Below are positions 33,268 through 46,765 of a stretch of 64,000 nt of DNA, piece by piece (the first letter of the stretch is position 1; each line of letters begins with the position of its first letter). Source of the stretch: Pseudomonas baltica. GTDB taxonomy: Bacteria; Pseudomonadota; Gammaproteobacteria; Pseudomonadales; Pseudomonadaceae. Position numbers and translations under genes: made by a program. Location: the NCBI RefSeq assembly GCF_031880315.1, contig NZ_CP134771.1, positions 5,395,001 to 5,459,000 of the forward strand. The letters are read 5' to 3'. Under the pieces are notes generated by a model. It ran no database searches and was not told the DNA's origin. It was given only the letters and a program-made list of their open reading frames with translations.

Positions 33268-33295
33268 ATGTAGTGATTCTTTAGTAGCACTACAT
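33268..33295. promoter_or_regulatory. Interrupted palindrome, candidate RccR-type operator
   Basis: ATGTAGTG, 12 bases, CACTACAT is a perfect 8+8 inverted repeat ending five bases upstream of the candidate aceA -35. The TGTAGT/ACTACA half-sites resemble those I recall for RccR, the KDPG-responsive RpiR-family regulator of aceA and glcB in P. fluorescens. The regulator assignment is from memory. Confidence 0.5.
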
Positions 33296-33370
33296 AATGT
33301 CTTTTTGCGACTTGTCGGTCATTAAAAGGCGCCCGGGTGGCGACCTTTAGGGCGCGAAATGACTGTATGG

Positions 33371-34126
33371 TCAGTCGAGGGAGTCCACCTTGACGCGTAA
33401 TGTCATGTCATTTCTGCCTTGTGTGGCGTAATTACGGGTATATCCCTGCCTATTGAGCTGGCTTTGCTCGTTGATGCCACCTAAGGTGATCCATTCTCCA
33501 AGCCGGCCACTGACCTGTGTGTCGGTGCTCTGAATTTTCACTACATCAGGGCTGCGCTCGCTCATGCGATCGTTGTTGGTGCTGATGCTCAGGTGCACGA
33601 TGTCCCCGGTCACACTGGCGGTCACATAGAAACCCTGGGTGACGTTGCGGTATTGAGTTTGCATTTGCGGGCGCCCATAGGCGTCCGGCTGGGTGGTGGT
33701 CAGCGGCACGCTTTCGCCAGTCTGGATCAGCGCCGGCACGCCTTCGCTGGCCTGTACCTGCTGCACGCCGCCGGTGCGGTTGGCTGTGCCGTAATTGATT
33801 ACCCGGCCTTGACCCTGGCCGTTGACGCTATAGCCGTTGCTGTCAGCGTTGTTGCTGTCAGAGGTATCAACGCTGATCAGCAGGCGTTTGGCGGCAACAT
33901 CCAGCTGCCCGAGCAGGTCACGCAGGGCGTCGATCTTGTCGGGGGCGGCATTGACGATCAGTTGATTGCCATAGGCACTCACCTTGCCATCCTGGCCAAG
34001 AAAATTACGCGCCACGGGCAGCAGCTCATTGCTGGTGCGGTTGTTGAGTTGCAGCACCTGAGTGTCGGCGACGGCCGAGGCGCTGAGGGTGAGCAGCAGG
34101 CAGGACAGCAAGGGACGAAGCGACAT
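33371..34126 (-). CDS. Secretin N-domain-like periplasmic protein
   Basis: This 251-residue protein has a signal peptide at about 1-19 (SASAVA|DT) followed by a secretin N-domain (TQVLQLNNRTSNELLPVARNFL, then QLIVNAAPDKIDALRDLLGQLD), the module that in GspD, PilQ and NolW forms periplasmic rings. A Gly/Asn/Ser-rich stretch and a beta-rich region follow (GESVPLTT, GFYVTASVTGDIVHLSI, GEWITLGGI), resembling the start of the secretin core, but the protein ends before the membrane barrel. ATG 34126 has GGAGA upstream. It could form a periplasmic ring or bind a partner secretin; the function is unknown. No secretion genes are nearby. Confidence 0.75.
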   Translation of the reverse strand: MSLRPLLSCLLLTLSASAVADTQVLQLNNRTSNELLPVARNFLGQDGKVSAYGNQLIVNAAPDKIDALRDLLGQLDVAAKRLLISVDTSDSNNADSNGYSVNGQGQGRVINYGTANRTGGVQQVQASEGVPALIQTGESVPLTTTQPDAYGRPQMQTQYRNVTQGFYVTASVTGDIVHLSISTNNDRMSERSPDVVKIQSTDTQVSGRLGEWITLGGINEQSQLNRQGYTRNYATQGRNDMTLRVKVDSLD

Positions 34127-34238
34127 GTCCGATATCTCCGCAAAGGGGATATTGATTATGGCGCATTCTGGGGTAGGGTGGGGCGGCCGCCATCTGGCTG
34201 GCTGTTCGCGTCGCGCAGATCCTGACGCCCCGGTCGCG

Positions 34239-34489
34239 TTAATCGACGATAACAGCACCAACCTTGATCCAGTCTGTTTGCTGGGCGCCAGGGGGCGCCA
34301 CATACACCGGCCAGCCGCCCTGTTTGACATCGGCGGTTACCTTGGCGGCGGCGCCGGTACCTGAGCCGTAGGCAATTGGAAGGTTCCGATCATAATGGTG
34401 CTCACGGCACCGATGTTTCCGGTGACCTTGATTTCATCGCCTGCTTTGACACGCTCTGGGGAAAGATTGAAGCCGGGTTCGCTTGGCAT
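34239..34489 (-). pseudogene. Small gene interrupted by a one-base frameshift
   Basis: Reading from ATG 34489, one frame encodes MPSEPGFNLSPERVKAGDEI and on through KVTGNIGAVSTIMIGT, then runs into unrelated Ala/Pro-rich sequence and stops at 34337. Exactly there (about 34380) a second frame takes over and encodes PIAYGSGTGAAAKVTADV and on through KQGGWPVYVAPPG and TDWIKVGAVIVD, ending at a TAA at 34239. The span is 251 bases, one short of a multiple of three, so a single base is missing. A repaired product would have about 83 residues with alternating beta-like segments and no signal peptide. I do not recognise the family. No slippery heptamer is present, so a mutation or sequencing error is more likely than programmed frameshifting. 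Confidence 0.6.
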
Positions 34490-34593
34490 GATGAAGCCTC
34501 TGTGGTGTGTGAGGCTTCATCCTGGGGCTGTACCCCTCAATCATGAATAGCTAGCAAAACTGATAGGTGGGGCGAGGCTCCTCGGTACTGGAG

Positions 34594-35016
34594 TCACCCC
34601 TCGCGCACCATATCGACATGGGGAATGCCGGCTTCCAGAAACTCCTCGCTGACCACCTTGAAACCCAGCCGCTCATAGAACGCCGTTGCATGCACCTGGG
34701 CGCTCAGCGCCTGCTGCATGATGCCGCGGCGCTCGGCTTCGGCGATGGCGGCGTGCATCAGGGCGTCGCCGACCTTCATGCCGCGCCAGTCCTTGAGCAC
34801 CGCTACCCGGCCGATATGGCCATCGGGCAGCAGGCGTGCGGTGCCGATCGCGAAATCACCTTCCTCGGCCAGAAAATGCACGGCGTCGGCGTCGTCGTTG
34901 TCCCATTCAAGCTCAGGGGTAACGGCTTGTTCAGCGATAAACACCGCTTCGCGAATTCGCCGCAGATCGGCGTTGTCTCTGTGCCAATCGGCGACTCTGA
35001 CTTCGATTTTATTCAT
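34594..35016 (-). CDS. GNAT-family N-acetyltransferase
   Basis: This 140-residue protein is a single GNAT domain. It has the acetyl-CoA-binding stretch VAVLKDWRGMKVGDALMHAAI (R/Q-x-x-G-x-G/A type loop) and the C-terminal AFYERLGFKVVSEEFLEAGIPHVDM typical of the YjcF/ElaA-like group. The substrate is unknown. The ATG at 35016 is preferred over a TTG six bases upstream because GGGA is well placed before it. It overlaps the end of roxA by eight bases and is likely co-expressed with it, so a ribosome- or protein-directed role is conceivable but unproven. Confidence 0.85.
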   Translation of the reverse strand: MNKIEVRVADWHRDNADLRRIREAVFIAEQAVTPELEWDNDDADAVHFLAEEGDFAIGTARLLPDGHIGRVAVLKDWRGMKVGDALMHAAIAEAERRGIMQQALSAQVHATAFYERLGFKVVSEEFLEAGIPHVDMVREG

Positions 35017-36175
35017 CGGCAAATCCCAGACTTCCTTGTTTGATCAGCTCGCAGACCAGCATGCGGCCGTTTTCATCCTGCAACCATGGCCCAAGATTGT
35101 CGATGTGCAAGGCATCGGCCGCGCAGATCAGCTTCAGCAGATCGCGCAGATGGCCTGGCAGCAGACGGCTCTGGCCGCTGGCGAACAATAGCAGGTCGTC
35201 GTCGACTTCCGACCAGGCCAGGCGCGCACTTGGATTGCGTATCAGCACGGCGCCATCTTCAAGGCCGCCCAGCAGGTCTTCTTCTTCGACTTCACTGCCA
35301 GCGACCAGTTCAGGGTAGCGCGGCTCGGTCATGAACTGGCCGAACCACGTCAGCAGCAGGCGCTCGTCGCTCATGTGTTCGGCCAGCAGGCCTTTGAGGC
35401 GGTCGAGGGCGTCGTGCTGGATCTGATGCGGGTCGCTGACCGGTGTGGCATCGGCGTCGCTGTAGCGGTCTTCGTCGGGCAGGAACTGGCTGAGGAAGTC
35501 GGTGAAGTGAGTCAGGACTTCGGCCGCGCTTGGCGCCCGGAAGCCGACCGAGTAGGTCATGCACTCGTCCACGGCCACACCGCAGTGGGCGACGCGCGGC
35601 GGCAGGTAAAGCATGTCGCCCGGCTCCAGTACCCACTCTTCGGCTTGTTCGAAGTCGGCGAGGATGCGCAGGTCGCTGTGCTCGATCAGCGGGCTGTCGG
35701 CGTTGCACATCTGGCCGATTTTCCAGTTGCGCTTGCCGTGGCCCTGCAGCAGGAACACGTCATAGTTGTCGAAGTGCGGGCCGACGCCGCCGCCTGGGGT
35801 GGCATAGCTGATCATCACGTCATCGATGCGCCAGCTCGGCAGGAAGCGGAATGGCTCGAGCAATGCCGCGACTTCCGGCACGAATTGATCGACTGCTTGC
35901 ACCAGCAGCGTCCATTCCGTTTCCGGCAGGTCGCCATAGGTATCTTCGGCAAAGGGCCCGCGACGCATTTCCCAGGGGCGCTCGCCGTTTTCGATGACGA
36001 TACGCGATTCGACTTCTTCTTCCAGGCTCAAGCCTGCCAGTTCGTCAGGGCTGATCGGGTTTTCGAAGTCGGTGAAGGCCTGACGGATCAGCAGCGGTTT
36101 TTTCTGCCAGTAGTCACGCAGGAATTCTTGTGCCGTGAGGCCGCCCAGGAGTTGCAGTGGAATATCGGATTTCAT
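35009..36175 (-). CDS. roxA: Ribosomal protein uL16 3-hydroxylase (RoxA/YcfD)
   Basis: This 388-residue JmjC/cupin-type Fe(II)/2-oxoglutarate oxygenase hydroxylates an arginine of ribosomal protein uL16. Iron ligands are H134 and D136 (GPHFDNYD) and H197 (PPRVAHCG). The N-terminal AEFLRDYWQKKPLLIR-like segment (here QEFLRDYWQKKPLLI) and the C-terminal winged-helix region fit the ROX family. ATG 36175 (MKSDIPLQLLGG) is the family start; 18 upstream codons are not conserved. It follows purB after a terminator and overlaps the acetyltransferase gene downstream. Confidence 0.93.
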   Translation of the reverse strand: MKSDIPLQLLGGLTAQEFLRDYWQKKPLLIRQAFTDFENPISPDELAGLSLEEEVESRIVIENGERPWEMRRGPFAEDTYGDLPETEWTLLVQAVDQFVPEVAALLEPFRFLPSWRIDDVMISYATPGGGVGPHFDNYDVFLLQGHGKRNWKIGQMCNADSPLIEHSDLRILADFEQAEEWVLEPGDMLYLPPRVAHCGVAVDECMTYSVGFRAPSAAEVLTHFTDFLSQFLPDEDRYSDADATPVSDPHQIQHDALDRLKGLLAEHMSDERLLLTWFGQFMTEPRYPELVAGSEVEEEDLLGGLEDGAVLIRNPSARLAWSEVDDDLLLFASGQSRLLPGHLRDLLKLICAADALHIDNLGPWLQDENGRMLVCELIKQGSLGFADE

Positions 36176-36212
36176 GTGTAACCTATTGAAAATAAGCTTT
36201 TTTATGGCGCCA

Positions 36213-36240
36213 ATAAAAACGCCCGGCACTGCCGGGCGTG
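36213..36240 (-). terminator. purB terminator
   Basis: On the minus strand an 8-9 bp GC stem (cgcccggc/gccgggcg, loop agt) is followed by a T-run (gttttta), 20 bases after the purB stop. It is a standard factor-independent terminator. Confidence 0.88.
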
Positions 36241-36259
36241 TCGACCAGGGGCTCGGGTG

Positions 36260-38378
<2,119 letters not shown>

Positions 38379-38382
<4 letters not shown>

Positions 38383-39533
38383 GAACGGGCTTCCCCGGTC
38401 TGATTTTCTCGGACATGGCTGTCGCGGGCATACCAAGGTTCTGCCACTTCGATCACGCCCCCGCCCAGGCACACTTCACCGTCGTAGAACACCACGGACT
38501 GACCTGGGGTGACGGCGCGTTGCGGTTCGTCGAACACCGCGCGATAGCCTTGGCTGGTCTGTTCCAGCGTGCAGGCCTGGTCACCCTGGCGATAGCGGAC
38601 CTTGGCGGTCAGGCGCCGCGGCTGGGCCAGGTCGATCGGGTTGACCCAGAAGATTTCCGACGCCAGCAGGGCACGCGAGAACAGCCACGGGTGTTCATTG
38701 CCCTGACCGACGATCAGTTCGTTGTGCTCCAGGTCCTTGACCAGCACGTACCACGGATCGTCGCCGGCATCTTTAAGGCCGCCGATGCCCAGGCCCTGAC
38801 GCTGGCCGATGGTGTGGTACATCAGGCCTGCATGGCGGCCGATCACTTCGCCGCGGGTGGTCTTTATTTCACCCGGTTGCGCGGGCAGGTACTGCTTGAG
38901 GAAGTCGGTAAAGCGGCGCTCGCCGATAAAGCAGATGCCGGTGGAGTCCTTTTTCTTCGCGGTGGCCAGCCCGTGCTTCTCGGCAATGGCCCGTACTTCA
39001 GGCTTTTCCAGCTCGCCGACCGGGAATAGGGTGCGGGCAATCTGCTCGCCGCCGACGGCATGCAGGAAATAGCTCTGGTCCTTGTTCGGGTCCAGGCCCT
39101 TGAGCAGCTCGGTGCGGCCGTCGAGGTCGCGGCGGCGCACGTAATGGCCGGTGGCGATCAGGTCGGCACCCAAGGTCAGGGCGTAGTCGAGAAACGCCTT
39201 GAACTTGATTTCGCGGTTGCAGAGGATGTCCGGATTGGGGGTGCGGCCGGCCTTGTACTCTTCCAGGAAGTGTTCGAAGACGTGGTCCCAATACTCGGCA
39301 GCGAAGTTGGCCGTGTGCAGCTTGATGCCGATACGATCGCACACGGCCTGCGCGTCGGCGAGGTCTTCGCGGGCGGTGCAGTATTCGGTGCCGTCGTCTT
39401 CTTCCCAGTTCTTCATGAACAGGCCCTCGACCTGATAGCCCTGCTCCATGAGCAGAACGGCAGAAACGGAAGAGTCGACGCCGCCGGACATGCCGACGAT
39501 CACGCGCTGGGTTGCTGGGGCTGAGTCGCGCAT
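38379..39533 (-). CDS. mnmA: tRNA-specific 2-thiouridylase
   Basis: This 384-residue enzyme adds sulfur to U34 of tRNA-Lys, -Glu and -Gln. The PP-loop ([10 protein letters not shown], residues 14-23) activates the base with ATP. The catalytic cysteines are in [12 protein letters not shown] (N-terminal half) and [12 protein letters not shown] (C-terminal half). Sulfur reaches it through the TusBCD-TusE relay encoded at 57.8-59.1 kb in this window. It heads the mnmA-hflD unit. Confidence 0.96.
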
Positions 39534-39650
39534 AGGTATGAGCTGTGTGTCTGCGAAAAGGGGGCGATTCTAGCAGGGTGAGGGCCGCATGGCCAAAAAT
39601 GTGGGGGATTTGTGCTGTTGCTACTGGCCGAGAAGAGGGACAGCCAGAAC

Positions 39651-39680
39651 ACAAAACCCCGGCACGCTGGCCGGGGTTCT
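39651..39680 (-). terminator. idh terminator
   Basis: On the minus strand the stem aaccccggc/gccggggtt with a six-base loop is followed by ttttgt. It lies 19 bases after the idh stop codon. Confidence 0.88.
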
Positions 39681-39698
39681 GGATATTGCTTTAAAGCA

Positions 39699-42032
<2,334 letters not shown>

Positions 42033-42175
42033 TCATCGCGTTGATGTTTTTTGCATCAGTTGAGCGTCAAGCGGTCGAGCTGAGTTTGACAGCCCGGCCT
42101 GGTGGGGCCTGGAGGCTTGCTTGTGAAGGCAGCTTCGATGGCCCACGACCTTGGTGACTCGCTGGTCACTGCGGC

Positions 42176-42184
42176 ATTATACCA
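42176..42184 (-). promoter_or_regulatory. Extended -10 promoter, probably for idh
   Basis: On the minus strand TGGTATAAT is a perfect TATAAT with the TGn extension, which can work with a weak -35. Transcription would start near 42169 and reach idh after a leader of about 240 bases. Confidence 0.5.
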
Positions 42185-42286
42185 CTGGTCAGTGGCAGAA
42201 ATGCGAAGCTTGCTTGCAGTCCTTTCGTCTAAACTTTTACCGCCGCTATTGTCACTGCCCGAGCACTTATCGAGGGGCGAACGAAA

Positions 42287-42329
42287 GCTCGTCGGCAGCT
42301 CAATCATCACAATTGAGCTGCCGACGAGC
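42287..42329. terminator. Perfect 18-bp hairpin downstream of cspD
   Basis: gctcgtcggcagctcaat and its exact complement flank a seven-base loop (catcaca). On the minus strand, coming from cspD, it is followed by the weak T-rich tail tttcgtt. It is probably the cspD terminator and may once have served a convergent gene as well. Confidence 0.7.
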
Positions 42330-42359
42330 GGTCGACCGTTGGTCCGGAAAGCTAGCGGA

Positions 42360-42617
42360 TCAAGCGGAAACGGCAGGTTGAGCCAAAGCAGTCACTGGAG
42401 CAGCCACGTCTTGCGTCACACTGGCGATTGCCACCGCGTGCAAGCCTTTAGGCCCCTGAATGATCTCAAATTTTACCGGCTGCCCTGCCTTGAGTGTCTT
42501 GTAGCCATCCATCGTGATGGCCGAATAATGGGCGAAGAGGTCTTCCGTCTTGCCGTCTTCATTGATGAAGCCGTAGCCCTTGGCATTGTTGAACCACTTG
42601 ACTTTACCACTTGCCAT
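42360..42617 (-). CDS. cspD: Cold-shock-domain protein CspD
   Basis: This 85-residue protein has one cold-shock domain (residues 1-68) with RNP1 (KGYGFINE) and RNP2-like (DLFAHYSAI) motifs, and a short Ala/Val/Pro tail. In E. coli CspD inhibits replication in stationary phase. The ATG at 42617 is chosen over one six bases upstream because the GAGGG Shine-Dalgarno is then at normal spacing. It is divergent from clpS, the conserved clpS-cspD arrangement. Confidence 0.93.
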   Translation of the reverse strand: MASGKVKWFNNAKGYGFINEDGKTEDLFAHYSAITMDGYKTLKAGQPVKFEIIQGPKGLHAVAIASVTQDVAAPVTALAQPAVSA

Positions 42618-42843
42618 GCTCATATCCCTCTGCAAAGGACCCCAGGTCTGGAGTATCATCCCCGTTCACCGCACCGTCGAAAAAATTTTAATTGACTGTG
42701 CGGACCTTTATTCCCCAATGTGGGTTCTATTGGTTGTAACACCGTTTTGCCGATAGTCAAGGTCATGCGACAGCCGAGTATCCGATCGGACACAACGTCA
42801 ACCCCACAACCCTATTCGCACAACGATGATGAACCTTCATTCC

Positions 42844-43206
42844 ATGCATTCAGTCAACCAGATTCGACTAACCTTCAATCAGGACCGCCCGTCCACGCAG
42901 GAGGACGACGCTTCGGGCGTGGCTGTACAGGATTCCAAGCCTGCACTGCAGGCCCCACCGATGTACAAGGTGGTTTTGTTCAATGATGATTACACTCCGA
43001 TGGATTTCGTGGTCGAAGTGCTAGAGGTGTTTTTCAACCTGAATCGTGAGTTGGCAACCAAGGTCATGCTGGCGGTCCATACAGAGGGACGTGCCGTCTG
43101 TGGTCTTTTCACCCGCGACATCGCCGAAACCAAGGCAACGCAGGTGAATCAGTACGCCAGGGAAAGCCAGCATCCGCTACTCTGTGAAATCGAGAAGGAC
43201 GGTTAA
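42844..43206 (+). CDS. clpS: ATP-dependent Clp protease adaptor ClpS
   Basis: This 120-residue adaptor recognises N-degrons (Leu, Phe, Tyr, Trp at the N-terminus) and delivers them to ClpAP. Key parts are [20 protein letters not shown] with the hydrophobic-residue pocket, [20 protein letters not shown], and a flexible acidic N-terminal tail. ATG 42844 ([11 protein letters not shown]) matches Pseudomonas ClpS; two ATGs 15-18 bases upstream are also possible and no clear Shine-Dalgarno decides. It is 30 bases before clpA. Confidence 0.94.
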   Translation: MHSVNQIRLTFNQDRPSTQEDDASGVAVQDSKPALQAPPMYKVVLFNDDYTPMDFVVEVLEVFFNLNRELATKVMLAVHTEGRAVCGLFTRDIAETKATQVNQYARESQHPLLCEIEKDG

Positions 43207-43236
43207 TCGCCGACCACTTGGGTATGAGGTGAAGCT

Positions 43237-45507
43237 ATGTTAAACCGCGAGCTCGAAGTCACCCTCAATCTAGCCTTCAAGGAGGCGCGCTCGAAGCGTC
43301 ATGAGTTCATGACCGTCGAGCATCTCCTGCTGGCGTTGTTGGATAACGAGGCAGCCTCCACTGTATTGCGCGCCTGTGGCGCGAACCTCGACAAACTCAA
43401 GCATGATCTGCAGGAGTTCATCGATTCCACTACTCCTCTGATTCCCGTTCACGACGAAGACCGCGAAACGCAGCCGACCCTGGGATTCCAGCGCGTATTG
43501 CAGCGCGCGGTATTCCACGTGCAGAGCTCGGGCAAGCGTGAAGTCACCGGCGCCAACGTGCTGGTGGCGATTTTCAGCGAACAGGAAAGCCAGGCCGTCT
43601 TTCTGCTCAAGCAGCAAAGCGTGGCCCGTATCGATGTGGTCAACTACATTGCCCATGGTATCTCCAAGGTTCCGGGCCACGGCGACAACAGTGATTCGGA
43701 GCAAGAGATGCAAGACGAAGAGGGTGGTGAGTCTTCCGCATCCAGCAATCCGCTGGATGCCTACGCCAGCAACCTCAACGAACTTGCTCGCCAGGGTCGT
43801 ATCGATCCGTTGGTCGGACGCGAGAATGAAGTCGAGCGCGTTGCGCAGATTCTCGCTCGTCGGCGCAAGAACAACCCGCTGCTGGTCGGTGAGGCCGGTG
43901 TCGGCAAGACCGCCATCGCCGAGGGACTGGCCAAGCGCATCGTCGACAATCAGGTCCCTGATCTGCTTGCCAACAGCGTGGTCTATTCCCTGGACCTCGG
44001 GGCACTGCTGGCCGGCACCAAGTACCGCGGCGATTTCGAGAAGCGCTTCAAGGCGCTGCTTGGCGAGCTGAAAAAACGTCCCCAGGCGATCCTGTTCATC
44101 GACGAAATCCACACCATCATCGGTGCGGGCGCAGCGTCGGGTGGGGTCATGGATGCGTCCAACCTGCTCAAGCCGTTGCTGTCGTCCGGTGATATTCGTT
44201 GCATCGGCTCGACCACCTTCCAGGAATTTCGCGGGATTTTCGAAAAAGACCGCGCCTTGGCGCGGCGTTTCCAGAAAGTCGATGTCAGCGAGCCTTCGGT
44301 GGAAGACACCATCGGCATTCTGCGCGGCCTCAAAGGGCGTTTCGAGGCTCACCACAGTATCGAGTACAGCGACGAAGCGTTGCGCGCCGCCGCTGAACTG
44401 GCGTCTCGCTATATCAACGATCGGCACATGCCAGACAAGGCCATCGATGTAATCGATGAAGCGGGCGCCTATCAGCGTCTGCAGCCTGTCGAAAATCGGG
44501 TCAAGCGCATCGAAGTGCCGCAAGTGGAAGACATCGTCGCGAAAATTGCGCGGATTCCGCCAAAGCACGTCACCAGTTCCGACAAGGAGCTGCTGCGCAA
44601 TCTGGAACGCGATCTCAAGCTCACGGTGTTTGGTCAGGACGCGGCGATCGATTCGCTGTCGACGGCCATCAAGTTGTCCCGTGCCGGCCTCAAGTCGCCC
44701 GACAAGCCAGTGGGTTCGTTCCTGTTCGCAGGCCCCACCGGTGTCGGCAAGACCGAAGCTGCTCGTCAGTTGGCCAAGGCCATGGGTATCGAGCTGGTGC
44801 GGTTCGACATGTCCGAGTACATGGAGCGTCACACCGTGTCGCGTCTGATCGGTGCGCCGCCGGGCTATGTCGGTTTCGATCAGGGCGGTCTGCTCACCGA
44901 AGCCATCACCAAGCAACCTCACTGCGTATTGCTGCTCGATGAGATCGAGAAGGCCCATCCGGAAGTCTTCAACCTGCTGTTGCAGGTGATGGATCACGGG
45001 ACCCTGACCGACAACAACGGCCGCAAGGCGGATTTCCGCAACGTGATTCTGATCATGACCACCAACGCCGGTGCTGAAACCGCAGCTCGGGCCTCGATCG
45101 GGTTTACCCATCAGGACCACTCCAGCGATGCCATGGAAGTGATCAAGAAGAGCTTCACGCCGGAGTTCCGCAACCGCCTGGACACGATCATCCAGTTCGG
45201 TCGCCTCAGCCACGAAGTCATCAAGAGCGTGGTGGACAAGTTCCTTACGGAGCTGCAGGCGCAACTGGAAGACAAGCGTGTACTGCTGGAGGTGACGGAA
45301 GCCGCCCGTGGCTGGTTGGCGTCCGGAGGCTACGACGTACAGATGGGTGCGCGGCCGATGGCGCGTTTGATCCAGGACAAGATCAAGCGTCCGCTGGCCG
45401 AGGAAATCCTGTTTGGCGAATTGGCCGATCACGGCGGGGTGGTGCATATCGACGTGAAGGACGGCGAAATCACGTTCGACTACGAGACCACTGCCGAACT
45501 GGCCTGA
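43237..45507 (+). CDS. clpA: ATP-dependent Clp protease ATP-binding subunit ClpA
   Basis: This 756-residue AAA+ unfoldase has an N-terminal Clp repeat domain (about 1-145), an acidic linker, a first AAA module with Walker [14 protein letters not shown] and Walker [12 protein letters not shown], and a second with [13 protein letters not shown] and [13 protein letters not shown]. The ClpP-docking loop [12 protein letters not shown] is present. It unfolds substrates for ClpP, including N-degron cargo brought by ClpS. It is co-transcribed with clpS and has a GAGGTG Shine-Dalgarno. Confidence 0.97.
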   Translation: MLNRELEVTLNLAFKEARSKRHEFMTVEHLLLALLDNEAASTVLRACGANLDKLKHDLQEFIDSTTPLIPVHDEDRETQPTLGFQRVLQRAVFHVQSSGKREVTGANVLVAIFSEQESQAVFLLKQQSVARIDVVNYIAHGISKVPGHGDNSDSEQEMQDEEGGESSASSNPLDAYASNLNELARQGRIDPLVGRENEVERVAQILARRRKNNPLLVGEAGVGKTAIAEGLAKRIVDNQVPDLLANSVVYSLDLGALLAGTKYRGDFEKRFKALLGELKKRPQAILFIDEIHTIIGAGAASGGVMDASNLLKPLLSSGDIRCIGSTTFQEFRGIFEKDRALARRFQKVDVSEPSVEDTIGILRGLKGRFEAHHSIEYSDEALRAAAELASRYINDRHMPDKAIDVIDEAGAYQRLQPVENRVKRIEVPQVEDIVAKIARIPPKHVTSSDKELLRNLERDLKLTVFGQDAAIDSLSTAIKLSRAGLKSPDKPVGSFLFAGPTGVGKTEAARQLAKAMGIELVRFDMSEYMERHTVSRLIGAPPGYVGFDQGGLLTEAITKQPHCVLLLDEIEKAHPEVFNLLLQVMDHGTLTDNNGRKADFRNVILIMTTNAGAETAARASIGFTHQDHSSDAMEVIKKSFTPEFRNRLDTIIQFGRLSHEVIKSVVDKFLTELQAQLEDKRVLLEVTEAARGWLASGGYDVQMGARPMARLIQDKIKRPLAEEILFGELADHGGVVHIDVKDGEITFDYETTAELA

Positions 45508-45521
45508 CCGGCATCCCCAAG

Positions 45522-45581
45522 GTCGCGGGCCCTGCCCGCGAAGCCCTGAAAAGCTTCGCGGGTAGAGCCTGCTTCCACAGG
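45522..45581. repeat. REP-like palindromes after clpA
   Basis: The segment has cgcgggc cct gcccgcg, then agcttcgcgggtagagcctgcttccaca, a variant of the cgcgggcaagcc...ctccca REP core seen at 802-871. It lies just after the clpA stop and before the bidirectional terminator. Confidence 0.65.
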
Positions 45582-45614
45582 GAATAGTCGTAAATTCCAA
45601 ACAGCGCCCACACA

Positions 45615-45642
45615 AAAACGCCCGGCATCAGCCGGGCGTTTT
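45615..45642. terminator. Bidirectional terminator between clpA and infA
   Basis: The stem aaaacgcccggc/gccgggcgtttt with an atca loop has A/T tracts on both sides, ending clpSA on the plus strand and infA on the minus strand. Confidence 0.92.
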
Positions 45643-45654
45643 CGTTGGGGTCAC

Positions 45655-45873
45655 TTAGCGAGCGCGGTAAGTGATACGCCCCTTGCTCAGGTCATAAGGC
45701 GTCAGTTCGACGCGAACCTTGTCGCCAGTGAGGATTCGGATGTAGTTCTTGCGCATCTTTCCGGAGATGTGCGCAGTTACGACGTGCCCATTTTCCAACT
45801 CCACGCGAAACATGGTGTTGGGCAGGGTGTCGACGACAGTGCCTTCCATTTCGAAGCTGTCTTCTTTCGACAT
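45655..45873 (-). CDS. infA: Translation initiation factor IF-1
   Basis: This 72-residue single S1/OB-fold protein binds the ribosomal A site during initiation. The sequence ([60 protein letters not shown]) is nearly the consensus of gamma-proteobacterial IF-1. The ATG at 45873 gives the standard length. It stands between clpA and bpt, as in other pseudomonads. Confidence 0.97.
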
Positions 45874-45985
45874 GCAGTAAAGCCCTCGGTGTCCAGTTAA
45901 TGGCCCGGTGCAACTGCGCCAGGCAAAAGCGGCGTGCATTGTGCCCGAAAAAGGGTCGGCAAGCAAAGGGGCTTATTTTAAATGG

Positions 45986-46693
45986 CTAGTTGAGCGCAAC
46001 CCAGCGCTGATTGATCAGCAATTCGATAGGGCGATACTGGGTCTTGTAGTTCATCTTTTTGCAGTTCTTGATCCAGTAACCCAAGTACACGGCGTCCAGT
46101 TCCTGACGCAATGCTTCGCCGATCTGCCAGAGGATGGCGTATCGACCTAGGCTGCGGCGCTCTTCGTCGGGATCGTAGAAGGTGTACACCGCCGACAGGC
46201 CGTTAGGTAGCAAGTCGGTCACCGCAATCGCCAGCAGGCGACCCTCAAGGCGGAATTCGTAAAAGCGCAAGAAGGGCAGATCGCGCACCAGGAAGGTGGA
46301 GAACTGATCGCGGCTGGGCGGGTACATGTCGCCATCGGCGTGGCGTTGTTCGATGTAGCGTTGGTAGAGGTCGAAATATTCCTCGGTATAGCGCGGCGTG
46401 GTGCTGAACACCTCGATATCGGCATTGCGTTTGAGAATGCGTTTTTGCTGACGATTGGGCACAAAGCCCACCGCCGGGATGCGTGCCGGCACGCAGGCGT
46501 TGCAGCGTTGGCAATGAGGGCGGTACAGGTGATCGCCGCTGCGCCGGAAACCCATCTCCGAGAGGTCGGCGTACACGTTGACGTCCATCGGCTGGCTGGG
46601 GTCGAGGAACAGCGTGGTGGCCTGTTCATCGGGCAGGTAGCTGCAGGAGTGGGGCTGAGTGGCATAGAACTTCAAGCGCGCCAGCTCGGTCAT
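45986..46693 (-). CDS. bpt: Aspartate/glutamate leucyltransferase
   Basis: This 235-residue Bpt/ATE-family protein transfers Leu from Leu-tRNA to N-terminal Asp or Glu, creating a ClpS-readable N-degron. The conserved cysteine cluster [14 protein letters not shown] and the C-terminal [19 protein letters not shown] are present. ATG 46693 with GAGGG upstream is chosen over an upstream TTG. It lies with aat, clpS and clpA within 5 kb, all parts of the same degradation route. Confidence 0.94.
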   Translation of the reverse strand: MTELARLKFYATQPHSCSYLPDEQATTLFLDPSQPMDVNVYADLSEMGFRRSGDHLYRPHCQRCNACVPARIPAVGFVPNRQQKRILKRNADIEVFSTTPRYTEEYFDLYQRYIEQRHADGDMYPPSRDQFSTFLVRDLPFLRFYEFRLEGRLLAIAVTDLLPNGLSAVYTFYDPDEERRSLGRYAILWQIGEALRQELDAVYLGYWIKNCKKMNYKTQYRPIELLINQRWVALN

Positions 46694-46765
46694 GATCAAC
46701 CCTCGGAGTAAAACCTTTTCACAAGTGTAAGCCAGCGTCGAACAACTCGCCTAGCAAAGCTGGCC

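Noticed and set aside
34337..34489. Programmed frameshifting in the split small gene
   Set aside because: The junction (acc ttc caa) is not a slippery heptamer and no pseudoknot or stimulatory stem is evident, so a plain indel is the simpler reading.
42102..42695. A 197-codon forward frame across cspD and its downstream hairpin
   Set aside because: It is antisense to the clear cold-shock gene and reads through the 18-bp terminator-like hairpin. It shows no similarity to the icd gene expected here.
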